A stretch of 64,000 nucleotides of DNA from Prorocentrum cordatum. Lineage: Eukaryota > Sar > Dinophyceae > Prorocentrales > Prorocentraceae. Numbering within the stretch: position 1 is the first letter of the stretch; each line of letters opens with the position of its first letter. A program made the position numbers and the translations under genes. The notes under the pieces were generated by a model, which saw nothing but the letters and a program-made list of their open reading frames with translations, searched no databases and was not told the DNA's origin. Below, in pieces: positions 23,301-36,531 of the stretch. The DNA lies in the NCBI GenBank assembly GCA_963575745.1, contig CAUYUJ010019911.1:42501-106500 (forward strand). Direction: 5' to 3'.

Positions 23301-26300
23301 CACACTCAGACCCAAGCGTACTCATTCTGATTCATATTCAGACTCACTCAATATTAGGTTCACTCACATTCACATTCGCTCACATCCAGACTCGCTCACA
23401 CTCAGACGAACTCACCTTCACAACTACACGCGCTCAGATTCACCCACCATCATATTCACTTATAGTCAGACTCACTTGTACTCAGGCTCATTCAGATTTA
23501 GGCCCATACTCATCATGCCCATATTCAGACTCACTCAAGCTCAGACTTTTCCACTCTCAGATGTACTCGTACTCGACTCACCCATGTCAGACTCACTCAT
23601 TCTCTGACTCACGCGTGCAGACCCATTCATACTCATACTCGTACTTATCGCACTCATGCTCAGACTCACCCACACTCAGACTTACTGACACTCATATTTT
23701 CTCGCAGTCAGAGTCGCTCACACTCAGACTCGCTCATACTCTGACTCCCTCGTACTCAGACTCTCTCAGACCAGACTCACCCGCACCCAAGCTCAACCAT
23801 ACCAGGACTCGAATTCAGACTCAGTCACGCAGATCAGCTACACTCAGATTCACTCAGTCTTTTCGCTTTTGGTGGTCCAATGCTCCCTCGCTCTTCCACC
23901 AGTGCCTCCTTCATCTCTCCTGACATATGCCCAGCCAGAGGAGGAGGAGGTCGACACTGAAGTCGTCGCTGTCGTCGTCGTCGTCGTCGTTGACGCGCCC
24001 GTCGTCTGCGCGGACTTGCTCTCTCAGCCAGGAGCTCACAGACAGCTCCTCTGCGAGACGTCACAGGAGGTTGAGATGCACATTGGGGATTTTCGCGTCG
24101 AACAATTCAGAAGTTGCCGTCCTTTGTGCACTGCCTTGAACGCATTGGCTGAAGCCGTTTTGGCCGAGAGCCGCCCGGGCAAACCGTGGCCTCTGCAGCG
24201 CGCGGCCTGCACGGCCCCGTTCACGGCCGGTGCCCCTGGAACCCGCTGCCGCTCAGGCCGGCGGACAGCCGCGGGGCGGCCTGTGTGCGAGCGCGCACCG
24301 CGTGCACCTGCGCTCGGACTGGATGGCCAGCCACAGGCCGTTGAGCTGGAGCGTCGGCGTGGACAGCTTCACGCGCGCCCTCGCCGAGGACTTCGACGGC
24401 AGCTCCGGCCACGACTCCGTGTCGTGGAAGCTCCCGCGGATGCAGGGCAGCGTCCCAGAGGACTTTGGGGTGGGGGTCATCTTCGGCCCCACCAGCAGCG
24501 GTAAGTCGGCTTGGTGCCGCGAGCTCTTCCCTGATGCCGTGCGGGAGGAGCCCGAGTTCGACCCGGCCGCAGCGGTGTGCAGTCATCCTGGTTTCGAAGG
24601 CAACCCGTTGGACCGGCTAAGCAGCGTGGGTCTCAACAGGATTTGGTCGTGGCTTCGCCCAGCTCGGGCGCTGTCCAACGGCGAACGGAGCCGCGTGCTG
24701 ACGGCCCTTTCTGTGAAGTCGGCATCCCCTCCGTCGGCATGCGTGCTAGAAGATTTCTGCGCGGACACGGACGAGCTCACCGCCGAGTCGACCGCGACGT
24801 CCCTGGCGCGCCTGGTGAAGCGCGACGGGATTCGGCGCCTCGTCGTCGTCACGACGAAGAAAGGCGTGCTCGCGCACCTGGCGCCGGACTGGGTGCTCTT
24901 CGCGGCCAGCGGCAGGGTGTGCACCAACCCGTTGCCGCCGGACGAGCGCAGGGCCCGAGTTGACATCAGCTGGGATGCGCTGAGGAGCTTTCCTGAGGAG
25001 GATGGCACGAAGGCTGTGATCGCTGGCGAGATCGACCGCGGGACGCCCGAGGGGCAGGCCGCCTCTGGCCCTCGCCGCGAAAAGGTTCGCCTCGCCGCTG
25101 GCGCGGACCGTATTGCGACCTGGGGAAGGACTGCGGACACTCGGCGGCTGACGGTCGAAGTGGCGACGGACGAGGTGACTGCGAAAGTGGCCGAGGCCAT
25201 GGAGGTCGAGTTCGAGGGCCGGACAACCACTGAGCTGCACGACTTCTCCTCCGCCCGCGACCCAGGTGCGTTGGTGACGGCGATCGTGGGCCCCAGTGGC
25301 ACCGGGAAGAGCAGTGAGCTCCGTCGGTGCACGGACGGGGCGGCGCTGGCGCCGCTCAAGTGGGACCCGGCGCTGGCGGTGGTCTCCCACTTCGGCAGTG
25401 AGGGGTGCACGCCGCAGGAGGCCGCGGGGCTGCTGGCGGCCGCGGCGCTGCCGCCGCGAGCCGCGCTGCGGCCGTGGCACGTGCTGTCCTCCGGCGAGCA
25501 GGCGCGGGCCGAGATCGCCCGCCGCTTGGCCAGGGGCGAGCCCGTGGACGAGTTCTGCTCGGGCCTGGACGCTCGCACGACTGAGAAGGTCTGCCGCGGG
25601 GTTGCCAAGTACGTGCGCGAGACACGCCGCACATTGGTCGTGGCCACGGTCAACGAGGCTGTCGTGCAGTGGCTGTGGCCAGACGTGGTCCTCTTCAGCG
25701 ACTCCGGCGAGACGGTCCGCTTCGATGGCCCCGAGCCGACGGCGTCCCAGGTGGCGGCGGCCGCCGCCGCCGCCGCCGCTGCGGTGGGGGGCCGCTCGCT
25801 CGCGCGGCACGGCTCTCAGGCGGATGGCGCTGACGAGCGCCAGCTCGAGGAGCTGCTTCGTCCCAGGCCGTGGAAGCTCGCGGCGGCCCCGCTGAGCCGG
25901 GAGGGCGCGCGCCTCTGGTGGCAGGAGACCTTCCACGCCCACCATTACTTGACGGGCAACCTGAGCAAAAACGTTCAAGCGGTCCTGATTAGGGACACCC
26001 TCACGGGCAACCCTGTGGCCTTCGAGTCCTTCATCTTGCTTTGTGGGAAATATACCCAGGACATCACGTACCTGGAGCACCGGCTTGTGGTTCTTCCGAG
26101 CTACCAGGGCCTAGGCTTAGGCCCAAAACTCAGCGAGGGCATTGGCCATTTCCTGGTTGCCAACAATCGGGTATTTCGCGGGGCCACTGCTCACCCACGA
26201 CTCGTTGCCGCCAGGAAGGCACGAAGTGATTTGTGGGCCGAATTGCCGGACAGCGGCAAGCTGATGAAGCAGAGTGACTGGAAGGGGGGCGACAAAGGGG

Positions 26301-29300
26301 GTAAGATGCGGAGGGTGTGGAAGTTCATGTTCCTCGGCGGCGCTGGCGGGAACCAGCACCTGCTGGACCAGAAACGGGGGCAGAAGGAGAAGGCCGACAG
26401 TGATGCCGCCGCGGCGGTGCCCGCGGTCGTGCCCCGCGAGGGCACCTCCGAGGAGGGCGAGGAGTTGCCCACGCCCTCGCCCAAGAGGCACGCGCAGGAG
26501 CGCTCGCCGGAGACGGCAGAGAAGGCCACCGGATGCCGTGGACGCTCGGGCCCCCGCCCTGGGTGCGCCCGGTATGTCACCCCCCGGCTGACCAAGCTGT
26601 ACGGCGCCACGGCTGGGTGCCCCAGGTGCGACGGGTCCACCAAGAGCGGCCACACCGCCGCGTGCAGGCAGCGCATCAGGTGCCTGGTGGAGAGGGCTCC
26701 CGAGCCCGCGGTGGCTGCGGAGCCCGCGGAGGCCGCCCGGCGCACGAACGTCACAACCCGGCTGACCAGGCTGTACGGCACCACGGCCGGGTGCCCCAGG
26801 TGCGAGGGGTCCAGCACCGGCTGCCACACTCCAGGGTGCAGGGAGCGCATCAAGAGCCTCATGGAGGCCAGTGAGGCCGTAGAGCCTCCCGCGCCGGCGA
26901 GCGCCGGTGCCAGCAGCGACGGGACCATGGAGGTGGACACCAGCAGCCTCCTCGACAGGGCGCTGAAGCGCCGTCGCACCCACTCGGACGACTTCATTCC
27001 GCCTGTTTCACTGTAGCGCCCGCCCCCGGACCGTTTTGGAAAGAACGCCGGAGGAGGCATTTCAAGACCGGCTGGGGAGAGCTGAGTGCCCGGTCGCACG
27101 ATTGTCCCGCCTGGGAGGACGAGCGGCGGCGGGTTTGAACGCCGTGGGCCGCCCGGGCGTGCGAATGGCCAGGGGGAGCAATCGCGGGCGGTGAGGCTGC
27201 GTTGCGGGCAGGCGCCCCCTGGTCGAGCCATTTTTTTTTTTTTTTTTTTTTTTCTGTGTTCGTTCCCGCCTGGCGGCGCGGTGGCGATGTTGAGCGCCGT
27301 GCCGCCCGATTATCGGGATGCCTGGCAGTGCGGGTCTTCCTGCCCCAGCTCTGCCGATCTCCCCCTTGGTCTTTCCTCTACTGTGAACCTCCCTCCCCCC
27401 CTCCCCCTCCCTCCGTCTGGGCCCCCGCCCCCCAGAGCCGGAAGCAGACCGAGCGGGGATGCCGCTCGCAGGGCGCCGCCGGCGGTGCGCTGTGGCACCG
27501 CCAGGGCGGGGGCCGTGCGCGAACCACGCCGGGGGCGCGGCCGTGCAGCGCGGGGGCTCTGCGCGCGGCCTGCGCCCGGGAGTGCGTGGTCTGGGAGCGC
27601 ACGCCCGGACAGCGGACGGCTCCTTCAGCAGCCGTCCGGGGATGGAGAGAAAGAAGCAGCACGACCTTGAAAGCATCGGCCTATGCTGTTCCAGCCTACT
27701 GTAGCCTGGATCACCAGAAGGAACTTCGAGCACCAGAAAGAAGTGCCGAAGCTCGAGGGTTCTCACGTGTCGGGCCCTGGGAGACACTCGTCCTCGACAC
27801 TGTTTCGACACTGCTTTGACACTTTTCCCGGTGCTCCAAATTATTTCTGGGATGTGGTCCTTAAGTACGATGGGGGCAACATAAGCATTGGCTATATTGA
27901 GCCCCGAACCCATATTCAGAATGAACTTTCACATCGGCGGTCCAGTGTGAGAGGAGCGGGCTCCGCGGTGCCTTCGCGCATGGGGATGGCGTGCAGCGGG
28001 GGTCTTCCGCGGGCTCCCCCTTGCCTTGGCAGCGACGCCAGTTCCTCATCCTCTTGCCCAGGCCGCACAGCCCAGACCCCCGCCGTCATGATTCTTTCGC
28101 AACGTCGACCCCTGGGGGTCTCGACCCATTCCCCAATATAATTTTTTGTTGCAAGGTACAAGAATAATCCTTATGTGGCGGATTATAACCCTATTCTTCT
28201 GTGACGGATTACAGAACATTTGGAATAGTTTTTTGACGGTCCTGGTGCCCGGCGAGGGCCCCCGGAAGAAGATCATTGGGGGCTCCCAAACGGTGTGGCG
28301 ACCACACCGCGTGGTGAGTCAGTGGGGACACGGGGTCACCGCACGGTTTTGCGGCTCGGGTCGTTCTCCGAGGGCGTCCAGGGTCCCAAAACCGTGTGGT
28401 GACGGACAGCGCGGTGAGATCTTTGGTCGTGGGCGAAAAACATACCCGTATCAGCGGCCTCGCGGGTCAGGCCTTTGGCCCGCGGATTCGGGGCGTTTTT
28501 TCGCGGATGCCCCGCGCGGAACGTGTCCGTGGGACCGCGTATCCGCAGGATCGCGCCCTGGAGTCCTGACCGCGAGGGCGTGGATATGGACGCGCTCGTC
28601 GCTTCCGAGGTCACCGCGCAGTCCGTCACCGTGCGGTTTTGAGACCCCCCCCTCCCAAAAAAGCGGCCCAAACGAAAGCCTCCTGCGGTGGTCCTGTCGC
28701 GGCGCGAGTGCGTGGTCTGGGCCAGCTCGCACCCCCACCCGCGCAGCGGCCGCCCGAGGCCGCCCTGAAGGTCCACCCGGATAAGAACCCGGGCGACCCC
28801 GAGGCACGAGCCCCTCCGCGCCTTCCCCGCCGTGTGGCCGGGCGGTGACGCGCGCAGGCGCCCAGGCCTCGCACGCGCTGCACAAGCCGATGCGGGCTCA
28901 GACGTGCCCGCGTCGTAAAACATCTGGACGTTTTTTGTTTGTTTGTTTGTTTTTTTGCCTTTTTCGGCCTCTGGGGGCCCTTGCCAGGCCCTTGGGCTGT
29001 TCAAGAGAACGCTTGGGACGAAACGCTGGCCCCTGGAAGGGGTTGGGGCTGGGCACGACGACGCCCGTGACCGCGGCGGCGCGCGAGCAGGCCTGCCTCC
29101 CCCTGGCAGACGGGGGGCTGGGCATGCACAGCCTCGGGGAGCGGCGCCTGCCAGCCTTCGTGGGCTCCTGGCTGGCCTGCCTGGCCGAGGGGGGCCGCGC
29201 ATGGCAAGACGCACGGCGTGGCCGGGTGGTGAAGCGCTGTGCACTCCCGGCCTCGAACGCGCTGCACAGGCCGATGCGGAGGGCCGTCGCCGCTCCCGGC

Positions 29301-32300
29301 CACTGGCAGCGGGCCCCAGGGGCCGCCAGGAAGACGACTCGGGAAGGGGTCGGGACGTCCCCAGATCCGAGCTGGAGAGGTCCAGACCCCTTCCAGAGGC
29401 GTGGAAGGATGGCGACGTCCGAGATTTCCCGACGTCGTGATTTTTTTCCACGACGTCGATCCTGGGAGGTCTCTCGACCCACTTCTTGGGACTCGTTTCC
29501 CACCCCGACCCGTCTTTGGACGCTCCGGGGGGTCCGGGCGAGGGCCCGCAGAGGCCTAAAGTTTAGCAAGACGCCGCTCGCTGTGCTTCTTCCGCGGCGC
29601 GAGGGCCGTCAGGAACCGGTGGGTGAGCGCACCCTCCGTCCTCGAGCGAGGACGGGGGGTGCGCTCACCCGCCGTTTTTTCATGGGGTCTTACCCATCTG
29701 GGCCCAGCATTGTGGAAGTCGATTAACGGAGAGGAAGCATGCTGCCAAATAATTTCCACATGTCTAAAACATGTTTCAAGTATGTTTTAGACATGTTAAA
29801 ACCGTTAAGTCGGGCCTGTCCCTCTACAGGGAGAATGTTCAAAAATAGTCCAAACATAGTCTGGGGACGTTTTTTCGACCATTTTTGGTCATTTTGGAGG
29901 TTTTTTGTCCCAAATCCCCCTGTATGGGGGACACGCCTGACTCAACCTAGCGAAAGGGGTCTGTGTCCCGGGGGCCCCGTCCTAGGGCACCAGGCCCCCT
30001 GGGGTGGGCCGCCGCGCACCCCCTCGCCCCGGGCGTCGGAGCACCGGCCCCTCTTTGACGCTGGAGGGCCCCGCAGGCCCAGCCAGACGCCGCGCGGCGT
30101 GCCTTTTCCCCAATCAGAGCTTGCCTCTGTAGGGGTCCCAGCGGATTCATATGGTTAGGTTAGGTTTGCCGCCGATTTTCGCCGCACGCCTGGGTGCCCG
30201 GGTGCCTGGGGGTGCCCGGGTGCCCGCGTGCCCAGGTGCCTGGGTGCCCAGGTGCCCGGGTGCCCAGGTGCCCGGTAGCTCTATATAGTCCTACAGCCCT
30301 GTAGCCCTGTAGCCCTATAGCCCTAACAGCCCTATAGCCTTATAGCCTTACAGCCCTATAGCCCTATAGCCCCATAGTCCAACAGCCCCATAACCCTATA
30401 GCCCAATAGCCCTATAGCCCTATGGCCCGATGGCCCTGTAGCCCTGTAGCCCTATAACCCCATGGCCTTCTAGCCCTATAGCATTATCGCCCCATAGCCC
30501 TAAAGCCTAATCATATTATGATAGGTGTTTTCTCTGGTATCATGAGATTCTATTTGACATCGAAGTCAAAAGGAATCCTTTTCAAATCGCTTGCAAAAGG
30601 AATCCTACTTAAACCGCTTACAAAAGGAATCCTATTTACATCTCCTGCAAAAGGAGTTCTATTGAAAGCCTGACAGGCGGCCGCCGTGGGAACGAAGAGA
30701 GCGAAAGAGAGAGAGAGAGAGAGAAAGAGAAAAGGGGAACGGCTGTGCTGCCCCTGCAGCCTGGACTGCAGGGCTGGGCCTAAACATTGTTTCGCTGGAC
30801 TTCGGCTCTGTGATTTTCGTTTTTAGTTTTGGCAGGGAGGCAAAACGAACACAGGACGAGAAACGACATTCAGGGCCAGCCCTGCTTGACTGTCCTTCGC
30901 ATGACTTGCGTGCGCAGTCGCCTCGGAGTTGCGACACCCAGCATGCCATGAACTTGCCGAGCCCTGGTGGGCAGGTTCGGCCTGCCACTCCCAGCTTGCT
31001 GCCCGCGTAAGCGTGTGCTCTGACACTCACACTCACGTGTGAGATCTTCACGGTCTACGCGTGCTCCGCTACCTGCGGCTTCTTCCCCCCATTCGCGCCT
31101 TGCCCTTCTCCTGTTGTGCCCAGATAGGCTCCGATGTGTCCCTCGGCTGTCCCGACCGCGTCTTGGACCCTAGAGTCGCCAGTGACAAACGAGTCTTCGA
31201 GATCCGACGCCGCAGAAAGAAATGCAGCACCACGCGACAAAATCACGACAGGAGCGCTCCAGACCCCAGCTTCCTGCGCGATTCTCCGAGCCGGACCGAT
31301 CTGCAATGGCCCCGTGGGCCGCCCGAGACGCAGCGAAGTCGCCCAGTGTGGAAAGACTTCGGGAGGGACAAAAAACTTACAGAGACACAAGTCATCGCCG
31401 ATTCCCCAGAAGGTATGGGGGAAGATGGGAAGCGGGGGGAAGGCAGAAACCCAGAAAGCACGGGAACCTGTGGGGGATCCGGCTCATTGTGTCTATCTAT
31501 TTGTGTGTCCCCGGGCCCCTTCAAGATTGCCACGCCCGGATCTCAGGGGCGGCCCCCGCCCCGCCCGCTTCCGTGCGGGCGGCGCAGGCCACCTGCCAGG
31601 GGCGGGGGCCTCCGCCGCGCCCCGCCCCTACCCTTACGATGCTCCAACCTACTGCAGCCTTGACCACCAAAAAAAGAATTTCGTACACCAAGAAAGTACC
31701 GAAACTGGAGGGTTTTCACGTGTCGGGCCCTGGGAAGCGATACTCGTCCGACACTTCTTCGATACGTTTCTGGGTGCTCGACATCATTTCTGGGATGTGG
31801 TCCTTAAGTACGATGGGAGCAACATAACCCTATCCGCCCAGAGCGCGGTGGAGGGCGGCGGGTGCAGCAGCTCGAGGCCTGCGGCCTCGCTGCTCCTCCT
31901 GCCGGCCTCGTGCAAGAGGTGGCGCTCCGCCGGAGCGGCCTCTGGTGCGCGGCCCTCGCGGGGCGCAGGGGTGGTCCCGGACCCCCTCGAGTCGCAAGCA
32001 GCCTCGCGGCGGACAGTTCTGTTTGGTTGTACTTTTAGCCTTTTGGGGCCCTCGCCGGGCCCCAGGGCCGTTAACCAACGGTGCAGGAGAAATCAGCGAT
32101 CTTGGGGAAAGTGTCCGGAGTTTTGTCGAAGCTCCCGGTGGTCTTTTGAGGACCCTCGGGGGGCGTATCGGGGGCTTCTCGGGGTCATGCTTGGGGTCTC
32201 GGCGGCAATCTTGTGGGTCTCTTCTTGCCGTCGTGGGGGGCCTCTTGGACCTTCTTGGGGCCCCTTCGGGGGCGTCTCTGGGCCCTATCGGGGGGCCGCT

Positions 32301-33591
32301 TCGGCTGCTTCGGCCAGTCTGGGGGGCCTTTCGCGCCGTGCTGGATTTGCAGACGCCCGAAAAAGCGAGAACGCGAGCATCGTCTCAAACCCTAAGCAGA
32401 ACAAATGATTTGTGCCTCTTGGGGTCCTCTTGGGGGTCCTCTTGAGGGCCCCTTTCGGCGTCTTGGGCCGTCTTGAGGCCATCTTGAGTACATTTGAGGC
32501 CATCTGAATGTGTTGGTGCCCTTCTTGCGCCGGCTTGGACAGCATCTTCGAGACGACGGATGCTGGATGTGGAGGCTCCAGAGGCCCTGGCGGTGCGTTG
32601 AGGTGCTCGGCCCCCCCCTCCCCACACTCGATGTTGGACCCAAGGGGAGGGGGAAAGGGGGAAGGGGGAGGGGGATCGCCAACCATATCACACGCCTGTC
32701 CACCCCTGGCAAGCAGGGGTCGGCGGATTCTTCATATTATTATTTGTCCTACTGGTCCACTTCTTCTGTTTCGTATTAGTAGTATTATTATTATTATTAT
32801 TGTTATTCTTATTATTATTATTGTTGTTGTTGCTGCTGCTGCTGTTGTTGCTGTTGTAGTTGTTGAATTCTCGTTTCTGAAGAATAATTATTGTTGATCA
32901 CACCCCACCGGTGCATACTGTTTTTTCTCAATCAAAGTGTGCCCCTCGACGCTCGCACCTGGTTTTTTGACAAGGAAAGTCTTCCTGCTCAAACTGGCCC
33001 CCTGGCCCCCGGGTTACAACAACAACGGCTCCCGCCTGAGACTTCCTTATAATTTAGCCAGGACCCCCGCTCCCGCCCGAGACTTCCTCGCATTTTTTTC
33101 AGGAATCGCGCTCTCGCTTGGGACTTCCTTACAACTTATTCAGGAATACCTCTCCCGGCGCTCTGGAGTCGCGCTCTCGCTGGAGACTTGCTTGCAACTT
33201 ACTGAAGAATGGCCTTGCGTTGGAATTTCTTGCAATTTGCCCAAGCGCCGCGCTCCCGACACCCAGGCACCCAAGAGTCGCGCCCGTTGTGGCCCCATGT
33301 GCATGCCCTTCGTAGCCCCGCTGTCGCCATTTGTGTCCCCCTCACTGTCCTACGTGGCCCAGTTGCTACCCTCAGTGGCCCCATAGTTGCTTTCTGTGAC
33401 CCCACATTATCTACACTTCGTGGCCCCCGCTCGTTCGCGCTCTTCGTGGCCCCATACGCATTCCCTTCGTGTCCCCGCTGTCGCCCTTCGTGGCCTACTT
33501 CGTGCCCTTCGTGGCCCTACTGTCGTTCTCTCTCGCTCTCGCTTTCGCTCGTCGTCGCCGTCGTCGTCGTCGTCGTCGCCGTCGTCTTCGA

Positions 33592-33622
<31 letters not shown>

Positions 33623-34709
33623 GTCGTCGTCGTCGTGATCGGTCCCCTGTCCGTCCCTTTTGGGGTCGGGTCGACGGTCCGCGGCCGCCCCGCCGATCAG
33701 CGCTGCCGCTGGCCAAGCCGACGGTCCGCGGCCGGCCCGCCGCTTGCCGGGGCCCGACCTGCAGGGAAGAAAGGTATACCTCCCAAAAGGGGTTCGATCG
33801 AAGACGAAGAGGGCGGGTATCGAGGGTTTGGGAAATACGTGTTATTGGACACTCGAGCATATAAGGGCGATCAGTCTTAAAATTATTACTATTATTTTTA
33901 TTGTTATTGTTGTTGTTGTTGTTGTGGTTGTGGTTGTTGAACATTATTACTTCTAAAGAATAATTATTGTTGGGGCCCCTGGTGCATGGCCCCCCCGCCG
34001 CGCCTAGGCCGCAGCCACGTTTTCATCATTTCCGTGAGGAAGTCTCAGGTAAAACGATGTCATCCAGATCCGGTTGTGTTGTTACGATCGGTTTTCCCTT
34101 GCAAAAAATAAGCTAAAGTGGACATTTCTTGTTCTAACATAACCAAATTTCAAGAATCCCTTGCAAAAAATAAGGTAAAGTGGACATTCGCGCGCGCAAG
34201 ACGAAATCCTTCCAAAACCTTTGTTTTCGTAGCGATTTTAACATAAAAACATCAACAAACCATTTTTTTTTTTTTTAAAAAAAAATTAAAAGGTCAACAT
34301 TTCATCCCGCGCGCTCTTGCGGATTCGTAGGAAACCCAACACTTTTTAATCATTTCTGTCAAACGGGCTTTTGCGAGCAACTTTTTCGAACTTCTGCAAC
34401 AACGGTTGCGCACCTGCCAGGGCCATCATCCCTGTCAAATAATACCATGCGGGACACATTCGTTTTTTCTTCGCGCGCGCACGCCGTCGTCGTCGGCCGC
34501 GGGGCCCTGAATAGTAGCCACGGTCGTCCGCATGCCACGAAGTGAAGTGTCCGAACGTCATAGGGCGGGAAGCTGGGTGTGGGTGGTGGCGAAGAGTCGT
34601 TTGGAAATTTGGTAGAGCTTGAACCGGCCCCCCCACAAAGTGGGGGTATTGCCCGCCTCCTATGAAAACCCTGGCACTGGTGAGAACGGAGTGTCCCCAC
34701 GTGCTAGTA

Positions 34710-34745
<36 letters not shown>

Positions 34746-34819
34746 ATCATTATTATTATTAGTCTTCTTCTTCTTCTTCTTATTATTATTACGATTATTA
34801 TTATTTTATTATTATTATG

Positions 34820-34902
<83 letters not shown>

Positions 34903-36057
34903 GTTTTCATTACGGAAGAAATGATTGTTGATCTCCCTTCACATTGTATTTGCCAATTGAAGTGCCCCTCCTGGCGCTCGCACCCGGTTTTTTATCAGGG
35001 GAAACCTTCCTCCTCAAACTGTGTTGTTGGCCCCTGGGTTACAACAACAACGGCTCCCGCCTGAGACTTCCTCACAATTTAGCCAGGACCCCCGCTCCCG
35101 CCTGAGACTTCCTCGCGTTTTATTCAGGAATCGCGCTCTCGCTTGGGACATCCTTGCCATCTATTCAGGCACTTGCTTTCTGGGCACTCTGGAATCGCGC
35201 ACTCGCTGGAGACTTGCTTGCAACTTAATTAAGAATAGCGCCCTTGCGTTGGAATTCCCCGCAATTTACTCAAGCGCCGCGCTCCCGACACTGAGGCACC
35301 CAGTAGTCGCGCTCACGCTTAGGATTCCCTCGCAGAGTATTTAGGAATCGGGATCTCGCTGCCCTTCGTGGCTTCGTTGCCGCCCTTCGTGGCCCCCCTC
35401 GCTGCCCTTCGTGGACCCGTTGCAGCCCTTCGTGGCCCCCCTCGCTGCCCTTCGTGGCCCCGTTGCAGCCCTTCGTGGCCCCCTCGCGCCGGTCGTGGCC
35501 CCATATGCATGCCCTTCGTGGCCCCGCTGACGCCCTTCGTGGCCCCCTCGCTGCCCTTCGTGGCCCCGTTGCAGCCCTTCGTGGCCCCCTCGCTGCCCTT
35601 CGTGGTCCCGTTGCAGCCCTTCGTGGCCCCCTCGCTGCCCTTCGTGGCCCCGTTGCAGCCCTTCATGGCCCCCTCGCTGCCTTTCGTGGCCCCCTCGCTG
35701 TCCTTCGTGGCCCCTTTGCCGCCTTCGTGGCCCCCTCGCTGCCCGTCGTGGCCCCATATATGTATGCCCTTCGTGGCCCCCGCTCGTTCGCGCCCGTCGT
35801 TGCCCCATATGCATGCCCTTCGTGGCCCCCTCGCTGCCCTTCGTGGCCCCGCTGTCCTACGTGGCCCAGTTGCTACCCTCAGTGGCCCCGTCGTTGCCTT
35901 TTGTGGCCACGCATTATCTGCCGTTCGTGGCCCCCGCTCGTTCGCGCTCTTCGTGGCCTTGTACGCATTCTCTTCGTGTCGTCGCTGTCGCCTCTCGTGG
36001 CCTACTTCGTGCCCTTCGTGGCCCTGCTGTCGTTCTCTCTCTCGCTCTCGCTTCCGC

Positions 36058-36098
<41 letters not shown>

Positions 36099-36457
36099 GA
36101 CGTCGTCGTTGTCGTCGTCGTCGTTGTCGCCGTTGTCGTGGTCGGTCGGTCTCCTGTCCGTCCCTCTTGGGGTCGGGCTGCCGCCGATCAGCACTGCCGC
36201 TGGCCAGGCCGACGGTCCGCGGCGCCCCGCCGCTTGCTGGGGCCCGGCCTGCAGGGAAGAAAGGTATACCCCCCCACAAGGGGTACGATCGAAGACGAAG
36301 AGGGCGGGTATCGAGGGTTTGGGGAATACGCGTTAACGGCCGCTCGAGCAGATAAGAGCGAACAGTCTTACATGGTTTGTTATAATTAGCATTATCATTG
36401 TTATTAGTGCTGTTGCTGTTGTTGTTGTTGTTGTTGTTGTTGTTGTGGTTGTTGTCG

Positions 36458-36531
<74 letters not shown>

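Noticed and set aside
24499-24506. GGTAAGT resembling a splice donor within the ABC-GNAT frame
   Set aside because: It encodes Gly-Lys-Ser of the first Walker A motif and the frame continues intact.
24583-26080. Long minus-strand frames (356 and 444 codons) opposite the ABC-GNAT gene
   Set aside because: Antisense shadows of a GC-rich coding region; no motifs, while the + frame has all ABC and GNAT signatures.
30281-30500. TAGCCCTATAGCCC array considered as telomeric repeat
   Set aside because: Not a TTTAGGG/CCCTAAA unit, too irregular and internal.
35319-36389. Frames encoding PFVAPSL- or GHEGQR-type tandem peptides, which look like structural repeat proteins
   Set aside because: They follow a minisatellite with several open phases on both strands; the array differs in unit number from its duplicate and has no signal peptide or unique domain.
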